Shown piece by piece: positions 33,128-41,787 of a stretch of 64,000 bases of DNA (position 1 is the stretch's first letter; every line of letters begins with the position of its first letter). The stretch spans positions 1-64,000 of the forward strand of contig CAMZIL010000002.1 in the NCBI GenBank assembly GCA_947307225.1. Reading direction: 5' to 3'. A program made the translations under genes and the position numbers. The DNA is from an uncultured Candidatus Saccharibacteria bacterium (GTDB taxonomy: Bacteria > Patescibacteriota > Saccharimonadia > Saccharimonadales > Saccharimonadaceae). The notes under the pieces were generated by a model. It saw nothing but the letters and a program-made list of their open reading frames with translations, ran no database searches and had not been told where the DNA came from.

Positions 33128-33898
33128 ATGATTAAAAAAATAAAAAATATCTTAGCGATATGGGGAGCGGGCGGCCTTTTTGGTGTGTTCGTGATGAGCT
33201 CTATTGGTTTTTGCATTATTGCTGGGACTATTGGCTATTACGACGAATTCTTTAGCGCTATTTCCTACGGAAATAGGAAGGGGGCAGATGAGCTACTCGG
33301 CAAACTGTGGCCACAGACTATCCCGCTAATTATATTATCCGTTTTAGCAATTGCAGCGATTGTTTTTGCGATTATTCACGCAGTTCGTACTGCTGAGGAT
33401 AAACCACAGAAGTCAGCAATTGGTATTACATCGATGTTGCTTACGATTGCGGCGCATATTTTCATGATGGTCCTTATTATTGTTCTGCTTGCCTGCGACG
33501 CAAAGTCTTCGTCGCGATCGTCGGGTGATACAGGACTAGTGCTCGTTGCGATGAAGTCTATGTATATCCCGACTTGGTCGCTTGTGATTGCGTTGGTCAT
33601 TTCGATTATCAATACGCTAATTTCGGCCGGTGCGGTTATCGTGGCATTGCTTCCTGAGAACGGCAGTGTTTCCGCGCTTTCGTTCGAACGACCTGTTGCT
33701 CAGCCGGCCGTACAGCCGATGGGCACGGTTCCAGTCGAACAGCCTGTCATTGCTCCAGCCGCAGCTCCAGTCGAGACGATGACGCAACCAGAACCAAACG
33801 CTCCAGTTGCTCCAGTTACCCCAGCCGCTCCAGTTGAGCAGCCGGTGGCTCCAGTTGAGCCGATTGCTCCTGAGCAGCCAATGACTCCTCAGTTCTAA
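33128..33898 (+). CDS. Four-helix membrane protein with Pro/Ala/Val-rich tail
   Basis: A 256-residue protein of unknown function. Four membrane helices occupy about residues 8-35, 60-80, 98-122 and 148-175. The last 70 residues are a disordered tail of APV and QP units (VAPVTPAAPVEQPVAPVEPI). AAGGAG precedes the ATG. The arrangement mirrors, in reverse order, the other low-complexity membrane proteins of this window. Confidence 0.7.
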   Translation: MIKKIKNILAIWGAGGLFGVFVMSSIGFCIIAGTIGYYDEFFSAISYGNRKGADELLGKLWPQTIPLIILSVLAIAAIVFAIIHAVRTAEDKPQKSAIGITSMLLTIAAHIFMMVLIIVLLACDAKSSSRSSGDTGLVLVAMKSMYIPTWSLVIALVISIINTLISAGAVIVALLPENGSVSALSFERPVAQPAVQPMGTVPVEQPVIAPAAAPVETMTQPEPNAPVAPVTPAAPVEQPVAPVEPIAPEQPMTPQF

Positions 33899-33905
33899 AG
33901 GACTT

Positions 33906-33941
33906 AAAAAGCGCCACATTAAGACAAAGTGGCGCTTTTTT
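33906..33941. terminator. Bidirectional terminator between 33128 and the dCMP deaminase gene
   Basis: AAAAAGCGCCAC pairs with GTGGCGCTTTTT. Confidence 0.9.
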
Positions 33942-33952
33942 GATGGCGATGA

Positions 33953-34426
33953 TTAGAGGACTAATTCGATTTTCTTGCCCGTAGCTTTATATTCCTCGCA
34001 TTTGATGCCGCAGCGGCGAAGCATCATTTTTGCGGCGATCGTGTTTTCGGCGTCGGCGTATTTGTCGTCGGCGTAAACGACGCGCTTGATACCAGATTGA
34101 ATCACGGCCTTGGCACATTCGTTGCAAGGGAAGAGGGTGACATAGAGAGTGCAGCCGTCAAGCTTTGTGACGCTGTTTAGAATGGCGTTGAGTTCGGCAT
34201 GACAGACATAGGCATACTTCGTATCGAGGAAGTTTCCTTCGCGTGCCCATGGCATTTCTTCGTCTTTAATGCCGGTAGGCATACCGTTGTAGCCAGTGGC
34301 GACAATCTTGTGCTCGTCATTGACAATGCAGGCGCCGACCTGGGTATTTGGGTCCTTACTACGCTGTGCGGAAAGCAATGCGAGGCCCATGAAATATTCG
34401 TCCCACCTGATGTAATCATCGCGCAT
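33953..34426 (-). CDS. Deoxycytidylate (dCMP) deaminase, ComEB family
   Basis: Zinc enzyme turning dCMP into dUMP for thymidylate synthesis. The 157-residue protein has the catalytic CHAELNAI (near residue 75) and zinc motif PCNECAKAVIQSGI (near 100), with the N-terminal WDEYFMGLALLSAQRSKDPNTQVGA pattern of dCMP deaminases. Zinc ligands His and two Cys and the catalytic Glu are intact. AGGAG precedes the ATG, with a TACAAT about 30 bases upstream, so this gene has a conventional leader. Confidence 0.9.
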   Translation of the reverse strand: MRDDYIRWDEYFMGLALLSAQRSKDPNTQVGACIVNDEHKIVATGYNGMPTGIKDEEMPWAREGNFLDTKYAYVCHAELNAILNSVTKLDGCTLYVTLFPCNECAKAVIQSGIKRVVYADDKYADAENTIAAKMMLRRCGIKCEEYKATGKKIELVL

Positions 34427-34463
34427 TTTAACACTCCTATTGTGATTAAGATCATTGTAGCAT

Positions 34464-34504
34464 GAAAAACCCGTCCATGGGGGTATTGGGGGTGTTGGAC
34501 GGGC
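34464..34504 (-). terminator. Terminator after the 34533 gene
   Basis: On the minus strand CCCGTCCA and TGGACGGG enclose a C-rich loop and are followed by GTTTTTC. Confidence 0.75.
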
Positions 34505-34532
34505 TTTCTTAACGAAAAGAGCAAAGGAGCTC

Positions 34533-34895
34533 TTATGATACGTATGAGATGTTCAGCATGTCATTCTCGATAGAGACTGATGCTTTAGGTGTGTTACTAT
34601 TGAGCTCACTTTTGTCAGCGAGGTCGTCGTCGCGATGTGCGACTTGCATGGATTCGTTGGCGTTTTTATTACGAACGTCGATCCACCATGCGATTTCCTC
34701 GAGGGTTTTCATGAGGCCATTCGGGTCATCCGGGAAGGCGTAAGGAATTTCCGAGAGCGGTATAGCATATACCGCGTAACTCTCCCCGAAATTATTCTTG
34801 ATATACTCATGAATCCAGGTGTCGAGTTCTGCGACATCATCTTCAAATGAATCATTTTGAGGGTTAAGGATAGTTTTTTCAGGTGTTTCAGCCAT
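34533..34895 (-). CDS. Acidic protein of unknown function
   Basis: A 120-residue acidic soluble protein. The central part (about 15-80) looks folded (AELDTWIHEYIKNNFGESYAVY and ETLEEIAWWIDV-like segments); the ends are disordered. AAAGGAGG lies close to the ATG. A good promoter is present upstream on the minus strand: TTGACT, 17 bases, TATAAC (ending TATGC-TATAAC near 34950). No family recognised. Confidence 0.65.
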   Translation of the reverse strand: MAETPEKTILNPQNDSFEDDVAELDTWIHEYIKNNFGESYAVYAIPLSEIPYAFPDDPNGLMKTLEEIAWWIDVRNKNANESMQVAHRDDDLADKSELNSNTPKASVSIENDMLNISYVS

Positions 34896-34949
34896 AAACT
34901 ATTCCTCCTTTGAATATAAAAAAGTACAAGACAGGCTTGCCTGTAATTG

Positions 34950-34978
34950 TTATAGCATAAAAGAGGCGCATAGTCAAT
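34950..34978 (-). promoter_or_regulatory. Promoter of the 34533 gene
   Basis: Minus-strand TTGACT, 17-base spacer ending TTTTATGC, then TATAAC. Confidence 0.6.
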
Positions 34979-35001
34979 GGGCGGCCGCGCCTGCCGTATG
35001 C

Positions 35002-35007
35002 TATCAT
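35002..35007 (+). promoter_or_regulatory. -10 box of xthA, leaderless type
   Basis: TATGC-TATCAT followed by six bases and the xthA ATG. Confidence 0.55.
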
Positions 35008-35013
35008 GAAAGT

Positions 35014-35805
35014 ATGAAATTATACTCTTGGAATGTGAACGGGCTAAGAGCGGTGCTAGCTAAGGGCGCGCTGCAGAGTTTTATTAAAGAACATGAGCCC
35101 GACATTCTATGTCTACAAGAGACGAAGGCAAAACAGGGACAGGCTGAGGTTGATTTGCCAGAATACGAGGAGATTTGGAACTCGGCTGAGCGTGCGGGCT
35201 ATTCTGGCACGGCGATTTTTACGAAGATAAAACCGCTTTCGGTGCGTTTTGGCTTCTTTGACGAGCAGGATGCGATGCTCGGTTGGGAGGATGCCTTTGG
35301 TGATGCTCGCAAGGAGGGGCGGCTTTTGACGGCGGAATTTGAGGATTTCTATCTGGTAAATGCTTACGTTCCGAACGAAAAGCATAGTCTCGAACGCATG
35401 GGCTATCGTGAAGATGTATGGGACAAGGCGTTGCTCGCCTATATGAAGCAGCTTGAGCAGACAAAACCAGTGATTGTTTGTGGGGATTTTAACGTCGCGC
35501 ACGAGGAGATCGATTTGGCGCGTCCAAAAGAAAATGAAGGCAATGCTGGCTTTACGAAGTCTGGCCGGCAGGGCATGACGAACTTTTTGAATAATGGCTT
35601 TATCGATTCGTGGCGTTCGCTTCACCCGGGCGAGCAAAAGTATAGTTGGTGGAGCTTCAGAATGGGCGCCAGAAAGCGTAATATCGGCTGGCGCATTGAC
35701 TACTTTTTAGTCAGTAAGAAGCTCGAAAAACAGATAGCGGCAGCGGAAATTTATGACGATGTGATGGGCTCTGATCACTGCCCAATTATGCTGGAGTTAA
35801 AATGA
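35014..35805 (+). CDS. xthA: Exodeoxyribonuclease III / AP endonuclease
   Basis: Cuts DNA at abasic sites in base-excision repair, completing the work of MutM. The 263-residue protein has SWNVNGLRA at the N-terminus, LCLQETKAKQGQ (metal-binding Glu), VCGDFNVAHEEIDL, and the terminal GSDHCPIMLEL with the catalytic Asp-His. No Shine-Dalgarno sequence; TATCAT ends six bases before the ATG. It overlaps the next gene by four bases. Confidence 0.95.
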   Translation: MKLYSWNVNGLRAVLAKGALQSFIKEHEPDILCLQETKAKQGQAEVDLPEYEEIWNSAERAGYSGTAIFTKIKPLSVRFGFFDEQDAMLGWEDAFGDARKEGRLLTAEFEDFYLVNAYVPNEKHSLERMGYREDVWDKALLAYMKQLEQTKPVIVCGDFNVAHEEIDLARPKENEGNAGFTKSGRQGMTNFLNNGFIDSWRSLHPGEQKYSWWSFRMGARKRNIGWRIDYFLVSKKLEKQIAAAEIYDDVMGSDHCPIMLELK

Positions 35806-36602
35806 GCGAAAACCTAGATTATTGGCATAGGCAGAGTACAAAAAAGTTGTTCAATGAAGTGGATTTGCTGCCACCGGAGCAGCGCCGCTTTGCTGGAAAG
35901 CTGCTAATTATTGGCGGGAATAGGGGTTTGTTTTTTGCGGTCGCAAATGCGCTGGAAACGGCAAAGCGCTTCGGCGCAGGCGAAGTGCGTGCCTTGATGC
36001 CCGATGCTCTTAAAAACCAGGTGCCGAGTACGCCAGAGCTGTATTTCGCCGAGGCGGAGGCTTCGGGTGCTTTTGGGCGGATGGCGCTTCAAGAGATGTT
36101 GCGCCAGGCCGAATGGGCCGATGCAGTGCTTTTGATAGGCGATAGTGGCAAGAATGCCGAGACGACCCTTGTTTTTGCGGAGTTTATGGAGAAGTGCCAG
36201 AAGCCGGTTTTTGTGACACGCGATGCAGTTGAGGCGGTGACGCCGTCGGCGGCCGATTGGGCGATGCGCGAGTATGAAACGGGGGTGCTTTTGACGATGC
36301 CGCAGCTGCAAAAGTTGCTCCGCACGATGTATTATCCGAAGGTTATTACGCTTTCGATGCCGACGAACCAGTTGGTTGAGACGCTGCATAAGTTCACTTT
36401 GAGCTATCCGGTGTCGGTGGCGACCTACCACAACGATCTCTTGATCGTGGCGCAGAATGGCGAAGTGGTGACGCAGACGATTGCTGAGACGAATTGGACG
36501 CCGATTTCTCTCTGGGGTGGCGCGCTCTATACGCAGGCGATTGTGGCGCGACTTTGGAACTCAGAAAAAGACTTTTATAAGGTGTTAGCGAGCGTTTTGT
36601 AG
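35802..36602 (+). CDS. NnrD-like (NAD(P)H-hydrate dehydratase fold) protein
   Basis: A 266-residue ribokinase-fold protein resembling the C-terminal half of YjeF, which repairs hydrated NAD(P)H. The start GKLLIIGGNRGLFFAVANALE and RFGAGEVRALMPD match the family, and VLLIGDSGKN lies where a GxGxG strand is expected. The glycine-rich NGD(V/T)L nucleotide motif near the C-terminus is not recognisable (SLWGGALYTQAIVARL stands there), so activity is uncertain. It is coupled to xthA by overlap. Confidence 0.65.
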   Translation: MSENLDYWHRQSTKKLFNEVDLLPPEQRRFAGKLLIIGGNRGLFFAVANALETAKRFGAGEVRALMPDALKNQVPSTPELYFAEAEASGAFGRMALQEMLRQAEWADAVLLIGDSGKNAETTLVFAEFMEKCQKPVFVTRDAVEAVTPSAADWAMREYETGVLLTMPQLQKLLRTMYYPKVITLSMPTNQLVETLHKFTLSYPVSVATYHNDLLIVAQNGEVVTQTIAETNWTPISLWGGALYTQAIVARLWNSEKDFYKVLASVL

Positions 36603-36607
36603 GCAAG

Positions 36608-36646
36608 AAAAAGGACCGTACCCGTATGGGGTGCGGCCCTCTTTTT
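36608..36646. terminator. Terminator between 35802 and 36645 genes
   Basis: AGGACCGTACCC pairs with GGGTGCGGCCCT with two matched mismatches; A and T runs on both sides. Confidence 0.8.
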
Positions 36647-37769
36647 AGTAGTAGTAATAGGATCTTTTGCTTTCGACAATATCTTCGTTTTCGACGAAGA
36701 TCGTAATTAGGCTCAGTACCGCGACAATTACGGCGCCGATGATCGCTACGTGTCCCCAGTACATAAACCCGAAGGTCATTGTAGCCGTGGAGGCAATGAG
36801 CCAGACGTAGGCTACTAAGCTTCTAGCGGTCGATATAGCGAAATGCCCGTCCTCTTGGAGGAACGACGTGATGTCGTAGCGCCCTGTGAGGTGCCAGATC
36901 GCCGTAATGATGTCTTTAATGATTATGATCGCAACGCAGAAGAACATAAGAATACTCGTTCCGTTGTTGCCGTTAATCTTGACATCGCTTTTCCAGACTA
37001 TATAGCAGAGCGCAATGCTATTACTGGCGAATAGATACTTTACGATGAAAGTATCAAGCCAACAGAAAGCTTTGTGTGCCTTTTCGTCTGAGAGATAGAA
37101 GAAGCTGTTGAGTGCCAGTTCTACTATAATGGCGATTCCGGCTCCTGCGGCGATTGGAAAGCCGCAAGTTGACACTAAGAGTAGGCAGAACGGTGCGAAT
37201 ATTGCGAGGCCTAATCTCCAGAGCGCCAGATAGCAGCACGCGCCGATCTCGCGGATTGTTGATCGCTCTTTGGCGGGTATCTCGGCTATCTCTTTTGGCA
37301 TTTTTAACCATTTCGGGTTCCACTTTTGCGCGACCAGAATGATGGTGCGTGCAAGCTCATAGAACGTAGCGATTACTATGATGAGCCATGGAATAACTTG
37401 CCACTGGACATCGATTTGCCATGCTGAATGATGAGCTAATGTGGCCATGTATGCGAATAAGATGGAGAAAAAGTAGGCAGTCAGTTTAATGATGGCGCCT
37501 ACCTTGTAGAGTTCATCCTTTTGCGGGCACCAATAGTGTGCAGCGGGGTGAAAATCTACGAAAAACCAAAAACCGCATGCGAGAAACCTCGCGATCTCTG
37601 CGACGACAACCGCGCAGAGCAGGTAGTGTCCAGCGACACTTGAGCCAAAGATCATTGACCTCATTAAAACTACTACTACTATCACGATTGCCGTCAGGAT
37701 TTCAAAGACTCCTGAGCGTTTTTTCTGTACCATCTGTGTAATTGCTGATAACAATAACATCCATATCAC
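36645..37769 (-). CDS. Membrane protein related to the adjacent CDP-alcohol phosphotransferase, motif lost
   Basis: A 374-residue protein with about ten membrane helices. Its order of segments follows the 37884 product: AEIARFLACGFWFF corresponds to ADIFRFFVRGSWYY, then a His-rich loop (HPAAHY against HSAAHR), and the last ~150 residues align in hydrophobicity. Where the neighbour has the full CDP-alcohol phosphotransferase motif, this protein reads LALNSFFYLSDEKAHKAF then WLDTF, so only one of the catalytic aspartates could survive. A binding or regulatory partner of the neighbour is inferred. It has a normal leader (AAAGGATG) and promoter. Confidence 0.7.
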   Translation of the reverse strand: MIWMLLLSAITQMVQKKRSGVFEILTAIVIVVVVLMRSMIFGSSVAGHYLLCAVVVAEIARFLACGFWFFVDFHPAAHYWCPQKDELYKVGAIIKLTAYFFSILFAYMATLAHHSAWQIDVQWQVIPWLIIVIATFYELARTIILVAQKWNPKWLKMPKEIAEIPAKERSTIREIGACCYLALWRLGLAIFAPFCLLLVSTCGFPIAAGAGIAIIVELALNSFFYLSDEKAHKAFCWLDTFIVKYLFASNSIALCYIVWKSDVKINGNNGTSILMFFCVAIIIIKDIITAIWHLTGRYDITSFLQEDGHFAISTARSLVAYVWLIASTATMTFGFMYWGHVAIIGAVIVAVLSLITIFVENEDIVESKRSYYYY

Positions 37770-37814
37770 ATCCTTTCAAAAAGCTATTGCGTACAAAAAA
37801 TAACCCAATCCTTT

Positions 37815-37845
37815 CTATTATATCACACTTTGGCCAAAAAGTCAA
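37815..37845 (-). promoter_or_regulatory. Promoter of the 36645 gene
   Basis: Minus-strand TTGACT, 17-base spacer, TATAAT (near 37817-37822), about 50 bases before the ATG. Confidence 0.65.
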
Positions 37846-37852
37846 TGGCGGC

Positions 37853-37885
37853 AAAAAGGCAGTCAAGAGAAAATGACTGCCTTTT
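37853..37885 (-). terminator. Terminator after the 37884 gene
   Basis: AAGGCAGTCA pairs with TGACTGCCTT; the T run on the minus strand follows. Confidence 0.85.
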
Positions 37886-38951
37886 AAGTTTGGAGCGCCT
37901 TCTGGAGGCGTCGGTAATCGACATAAACGCTGATGGCACTGAGTAACGCTACGATGAAGATCATGATTACGCCAAGGATCGTCATATAGAGGTTAATAGT
38001 ACCGGTAGGAATGGACAATGCGATGGCGGTTGAGAGCAGCCAAGCGCAAATTCCGACCATGCGGATTTTGTCGATCAGGCTTGCGCCGATGCCGCTCGGG
38101 ATTTTGCGCCCGTTAGTGAAGAACCAGATAAAGAACAGAACGTCTCTTGTAAAAGCAATTGCAAAGAAAATTGCAGTAGAGATAAGAACTGCCCAGTCAT
38201 CGGTTGCGACGCTATTGCGGTAGAGTAACCAAATGAAAGCCACGGCATTCGGGACAAAGATGATCTTGTCTCCGAGCGGATCGAGGTATTTGCCAACCTT
38301 CGTGATACTGTTTGTGTGTCGCGCAATGTAGCCGTCGACAGAGTCGGTAGCGATTGCGAGAATCATCACGGTGGTAGCAATAAGGTTGCTTTTGGTTCCG
38401 AACGATTGCGTCATGTAGATGTGCGGCATGATGAGTGAAATTCCTATTCTTGTGATGCTGATCCAGTTTGGCGCGCCAATTCTGCCACCAGAGCCGACGA
38501 GCCAGTCTGCGTTGTATTTGTGCATTGTGTGCAACAGACAACGGAAGGTCTCGACGATAGTGGCGACGATGATGACGTACCAGAGGCAGCTGCGGATGCA
38601 GAGCAGGAAAACTGGTTGGTCGCCGAGTTGGAGCTCGGGTAGTTTGGTCAGTAAGAGTAGGAAAAGCGCAATGATTTTGATGCAGCCAGCAACAGCAGCA
38701 TTATGATCTCTGCTGGGGTTGCGGCGGTGGGCGGCGCTATGTGATGGTGCGTAATACCATGAGCCACGGACGAAGAAGCGGAAGATGTCCGCAAGAACGA
38801 CAATGGCGATGAAGTACCAGGCTGCTTTGCAAGCTACCAGTGGATAGAAGAATATGACGCCGAAATCACAAAGGAGATCGGCGAACTCGAGGTAACTTGT
38901 GCGCTTTGCTGCACTTCGGAAAAAATTCCTGAGGTTTTGCCAAGTAAGCAT
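37884..38951 (-). CDS. CDP-alcohol phosphatidyltransferase (PgsA-like) with extra N-terminal membrane domain
   Basis: Transfers a phosphatidyl (or similar) group from a CDP-lipid to an alcohol. The catalytic signature D-x2-D-G-x2-A-R-x8-G-x3-D-x3-D is complete, starting with DSVDGYIAR near residue 199. The standard enzyme fold (about residues 160-350) is preceded by some 155 residues with four further membrane helices not found in ordinary PgsA. GAPNWISITRIG at the start of the enzyme part matches the usual PNxxTxxR entry. AAAGGAG precedes the ATG. The alcohol substrate (glycerol phosphate, inositol phosphate or other) is not determined. Confidence 0.85.
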   Translation of the reverse strand: MLTWQNLRNFFRSAAKRTSYLEFADLLCDFGVIFFYPLVACKAAWYFIAIVVLADIFRFFVRGSWYYAPSHSAAHRRNPSRDHNAAVAGCIKIIALFLLLLTKLPELQLGDQPVFLLCIRSCLWYVIIVATIVETFRCLLHTMHKYNADWLVGSGGRIGAPNWISITRIGISLIMPHIYMTQSFGTKSNLIATTVMILAIATDSVDGYIARHTNSITKVGKYLDPLGDKIIFVPNAVAFIWLLYRNSVATDDWAVLISTAIFFAIAFTRDVLFFIWFFTNGRKIPSGIGASLIDKIRMVGICAWLLSTAIALSIPTGTINLYMTILGVIMIFIVALLSAISVYVDYRRLQKALQT

Positions 38952-39009
38952 TTATATCATCTCCTTTAAATGTGCGCGATTAACGGCAACGATCCCAAAA
39001 ATACGTGTG

Positions 39010-39041
39010 TTTATTGTAGAATAAAAATGCTGTTTAGTCAA
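39010..39041 (-). promoter_or_regulatory. Promoter of the 37884 gene
   Basis: Minus-strand TTGACT, 17-base spacer, TACAAT, ahead of an SD-led gene. Confidence 0.6.
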
Positions 39042-39044
39042 GGT

Positions 39045-39073
39045 TTGGAATTGCTGACCATAAGTGGTAAAAT
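39045..39073 (+). promoter_or_regulatory. Promoter of the asnB fusion gene
   Basis: TTGGAA (39045-39050), 17-base spacer, TAAAAT (39068-39073). Confidence 0.55.
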
Positions 39074-39100
39074 AGTAAAAAGCTTTGGAGGAAATTTTTT

Positions 39101-41746
39101 ATGTGCGGTATTGCTGGCTGTTTCGGCTACGATGACGTGAAAGACATTCTTGGAAAAATGACCGCCGCGATGGTACATCGTGGTCCTGATGGTAATGGTG
39201 AGACGAGCCTAGTCGATGGCGGCGTCAAGATCGGCCTTGCGCATCGCCGCTTGGCAATTATTGACCGCGCCGCTGGCAAGCAACCGATGAAGTCGGCAAA
39301 TAATCCAGATTACGAAATTATTTACAACGGTGAGGTCTACAACTACCTCGAGCTCAAAGAGGAGCTTTTGGCGGAGAATCCAAAGCTTAAATTCCGCACA
39401 AACGCCGATACTGAGGTTGTCCTCGAGGCCTTCATTCAATGGGGCGACAAAGCTTTTGATAAGTTTAATGGCATGTTCGGCCTTGCGATTATGAACCGCA
39501 AGAAGGGCGAGGTGACGCTTGCGCGTGACCACTTTGGCATCAAGCCGGTCTACTATTACGAAGATGGCAAGAAGGTTATCTTTGCTTCTGAGATCAAGAC
39601 GATGCTCGCTTCTGGCGTAGTAAAGACTGAGCCGAACGACAAGATTATCTATCGTTACCTAAAGTTCCGCGTTCAGGACGACACGAATGAGACTTTCTTT
39701 ACAAATATTTACCGCCTCATGCCGGGCGAGATGATGACCATCAACAAGAGCGGCTCGAAGCGTAAGATGTATACGAATCTCCGCGAGGAATTGATTGAGC
39801 TCGCAAAGCATCCAAAGGCTTATAGCGCTGAGGAAGCCAAGGAATACGGCGCTCGCCTCGATAAGGCTGTACGTATGCGCTTGGTCGGCGAGGTGCCTGT
39901 CGGCACGTCGCTTTCTGGTGGCCTCGATTCTTCATCGGTAGCAGCGCTCATTGCGAAGAACCTCGAAGAAGACAGTAAAAATAAGGAACTCGAGTCGGTT
40001 GGTACGCGCCAGAACACCTTCTCAGCAGTTTTCCCGAACCTCAGCAACGACGAGGAAGTATATGTCGATGCGTTGATTAATAAGTATCCAAACAAGATCA
40101 AATCTCACAAGATTAAGCCAACGCCGAAGACCTTCCTAGAGGATTTGACGGATTTTGTGCGTACGCAGGAAGAGCCAATTATCAGCACTGGTCCATATGC
40201 GCAGTATGCTGTGATGCGTGAGGCTTCAAAGTACGTGACGGTCTTGCTCGACGGCCAGGGTGCTGACGAGATGATGGCGGGTTACAACCCTTATTACTAC
40301 GTCTATCTAAACCAGCTCAAGAGCCGCAAGCAGTACAAGCGCCTTCTCGAAGAGACGAGCAAGTCCGGCGACATCGTAAAGAAGATTTTGCGCAGCAAAC
40401 GTAACAAGTTGAAGCCGATTACGAATCTCATGCAGCCGGAATTTGCAGAGAAGTATACCGACGAAAAGATGGTTGTTATTAATAATAACCTTAAGATGCG
40501 CTTGCTTGATGACATCTTTAAGCATAGTTTGCCATCCCTGCTTCGCTACGAGGATCGCAACACGATGCGCTTCAGTCTCGAGGGGCGCGTACCATTCATC
40601 GATAAAGAGTTGCTCAAATATCTCTTTAGTCTTGATGAAGCCGCGATTATCCATGGCGGCTGGAACAAGAACATTCTCCGCGAGTCAATGAAGGGTATTT
40701 TGCCAGAGAAGATTCGTGCACGTCGCAACAAGATTGGTTTCACGACTCCAGAAGGTGAATGGTTTAAAGAGATTCATAAAGATCTTGAGAAGATTCTTGC
40801 CTCCGATGAATTCGCACATCGTAAATACTTCAATCAGCTAGAGGTACTCCGCGAGTTCAAGCTCGACGAAAAGGGCAAGGGCAGTTATGGTTCGATGGCC
40901 TTCTGGCGCATCATTAACGTTGAGCTTTGGCTCCGTGAATTCTTCGACGAAAAGCCAGATGAGAATGCGCCAAAGCCAGAAGAGCTTGGCTATGGCCCGA
41001 ACGACAAGAAGCAGGCTGACATTAAATCCGATGTGAATAACAAGGTCTATACGCGCTATATGCTTCGCACGGAGCTCGTGACGCCAGAGACGAAGCTCGA
41101 TGATTATATCAATCGCTACGTCGGCGCTTTCGCGAAGACGATGAGCAAGGAAGTAGGTTCCAAGAAATGGCAGCTCTATATCAGTGAAAAGATTATTGCG
41201 ACGATGCAAGGCCGCTCGTACTTCCTATGGGACGTCGATGCGCGCTGGAGCGCTCGCGTACTTAGTCGCTTTGTTCATCGTACGCCGGCTGGTATTGGCC
41301 TCGGTAATCCTGCAACGATGGAGCTCGCATTGCGTGAGGCTGGTACGCCAAGAATCTTGCTCGCTACGGTTGCGAGCGCCGCCGGTAAAGCAGTAGGCAA
41401 GCGCGGTGTCTTTTATAACGTTGCTGGCGCAAACGTACGCGCGATTGACGGTCCAACTTCGTATTCTGCCTATCCAGCAAACGTTTCGGCGAAGTTACCG
41501 CCAAAGGATCCAGATAATGTTGCTGAGCATATCACGGTTTTGATTCGCGAGAATGCAAAGATCGCAAAGACTCTGCGCGATAACTTTGAAGGCGTCGTAG
41601 TGATCGATTCGAACGATATTGGCCGCAACATCCTAGGTAAGGCTTGCACGGATGAAGATGCGCTTCTTGCCTCGAAGTTCGCAGATAACCCATTTGGTCA
41701 GGCTCGCCAGCTCACGCCAATGGCGATTGTCGTAGAGAAAGACTAG
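39101..41746 (+). CDS. asnB: Asparagine synthetase B fused to an F420-ligase-like (CofE-like) domain
   Basis: An 881-residue protein in two parts. Residues 1-618 are a glutamine-dependent asparagine synthetase: the nucleophile Cys2 in MCGIAGCFG, AHRRLAIID, the ATP-pyrophosphatase loop SLSGGLDSSSVAAL and DGQGADEMMAGY. Residues about 650-881 do not belong to AsnB. They resemble the coenzyme F420-0:gamma-glutamyl ligase fold: YMLRTELVTPETKLDDYI, ISEKIIATMQGRS, GVFYNVAGANVRAIDGPTSY and VVVIDSNDIGRNILGKA. A Pro/Glu-rich linker joins them. TTGGAGG precedes the ATG. Both parts form amide bonds, so a two-step amidation or amino-acid ligation is conceivable; this is inference. Confidence 0.88.
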   Translation: MCGIAGCFGYDDVKDILGKMTAAMVHRGPDGNGETSLVDGGVKIGLAHRRLAIIDRAAGKQPMKSANNPDYEIIYNGEVYNYLELKEELLAENPKLKFRTNADTEVVLEAFIQWGDKAFDKFNGMFGLAIMNRKKGEVTLARDHFGIKPVYYYEDGKKVIFASEIKTMLASGVVKTEPNDKIIYRYLKFRVQDDTNETFFTNIYRLMPGEMMTINKSGSKRKMYTNLREELIELAKHPKAYSAEEAKEYGARLDKAVRMRLVGEVPVGTSLSGGLDSSSVAALIAKNLEEDSKNKELESVGTRQNTFSAVFPNLSNDEEVYVDALINKYPNKIKSHKIKPTPKTFLEDLTDFVRTQEEPIISTGPYAQYAVMREASKYVTVLLDGQGADEMMAGYNPYYYVYLNQLKSRKQYKRLLEETSKSGDIVKKILRSKRNKLKPITNLMQPEFAEKYTDEKMVVINNNLKMRLLDDIFKHSLPSLLRYEDRNTMRFSLEGRVPFIDKELLKYLFSLDEAAIIHGGWNKNILRESMKGILPEKIRARRNKIGFTTPEGEWFKEIHKDLEKILASDEFAHRKYFNQLEVLREFKLDEKGKGSYGSMAFWRIINVELWLREFFDEKPDENAPKPEELGYGPNDKKQADIKSDVNNKVYTRYMLRTELVTPETKLDDYINRYVGAFAKTMSKEVGSKKWQLYISEKIIATMQGRSYFLWDVDARWSARVLSRFVHRTPAGIGLGNPATMELALREAGTPRILLATVASAAGKAVGKRGVFYNVAGANVRAIDGPTSYSAYPANVSAKLPPKDPDNVAEHITVLIRENAKIAKTLRDNFEGVVVIDSNDIGRNILGKACTDEDALLASKFADNPFGQARQLTPMAIVVEKD

Positions 41747-41778
41747 AAAAAAATCCCCTCTAATGAGAGGGGATTTTT
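41747..41778. terminator. Bidirectional terminator after asnB
   Basis: AATCCCCTC and GAGGGGATT with flanking A and T runs. Confidence 0.9.
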
Positions 41779-41787
41779 GATGGTTCG

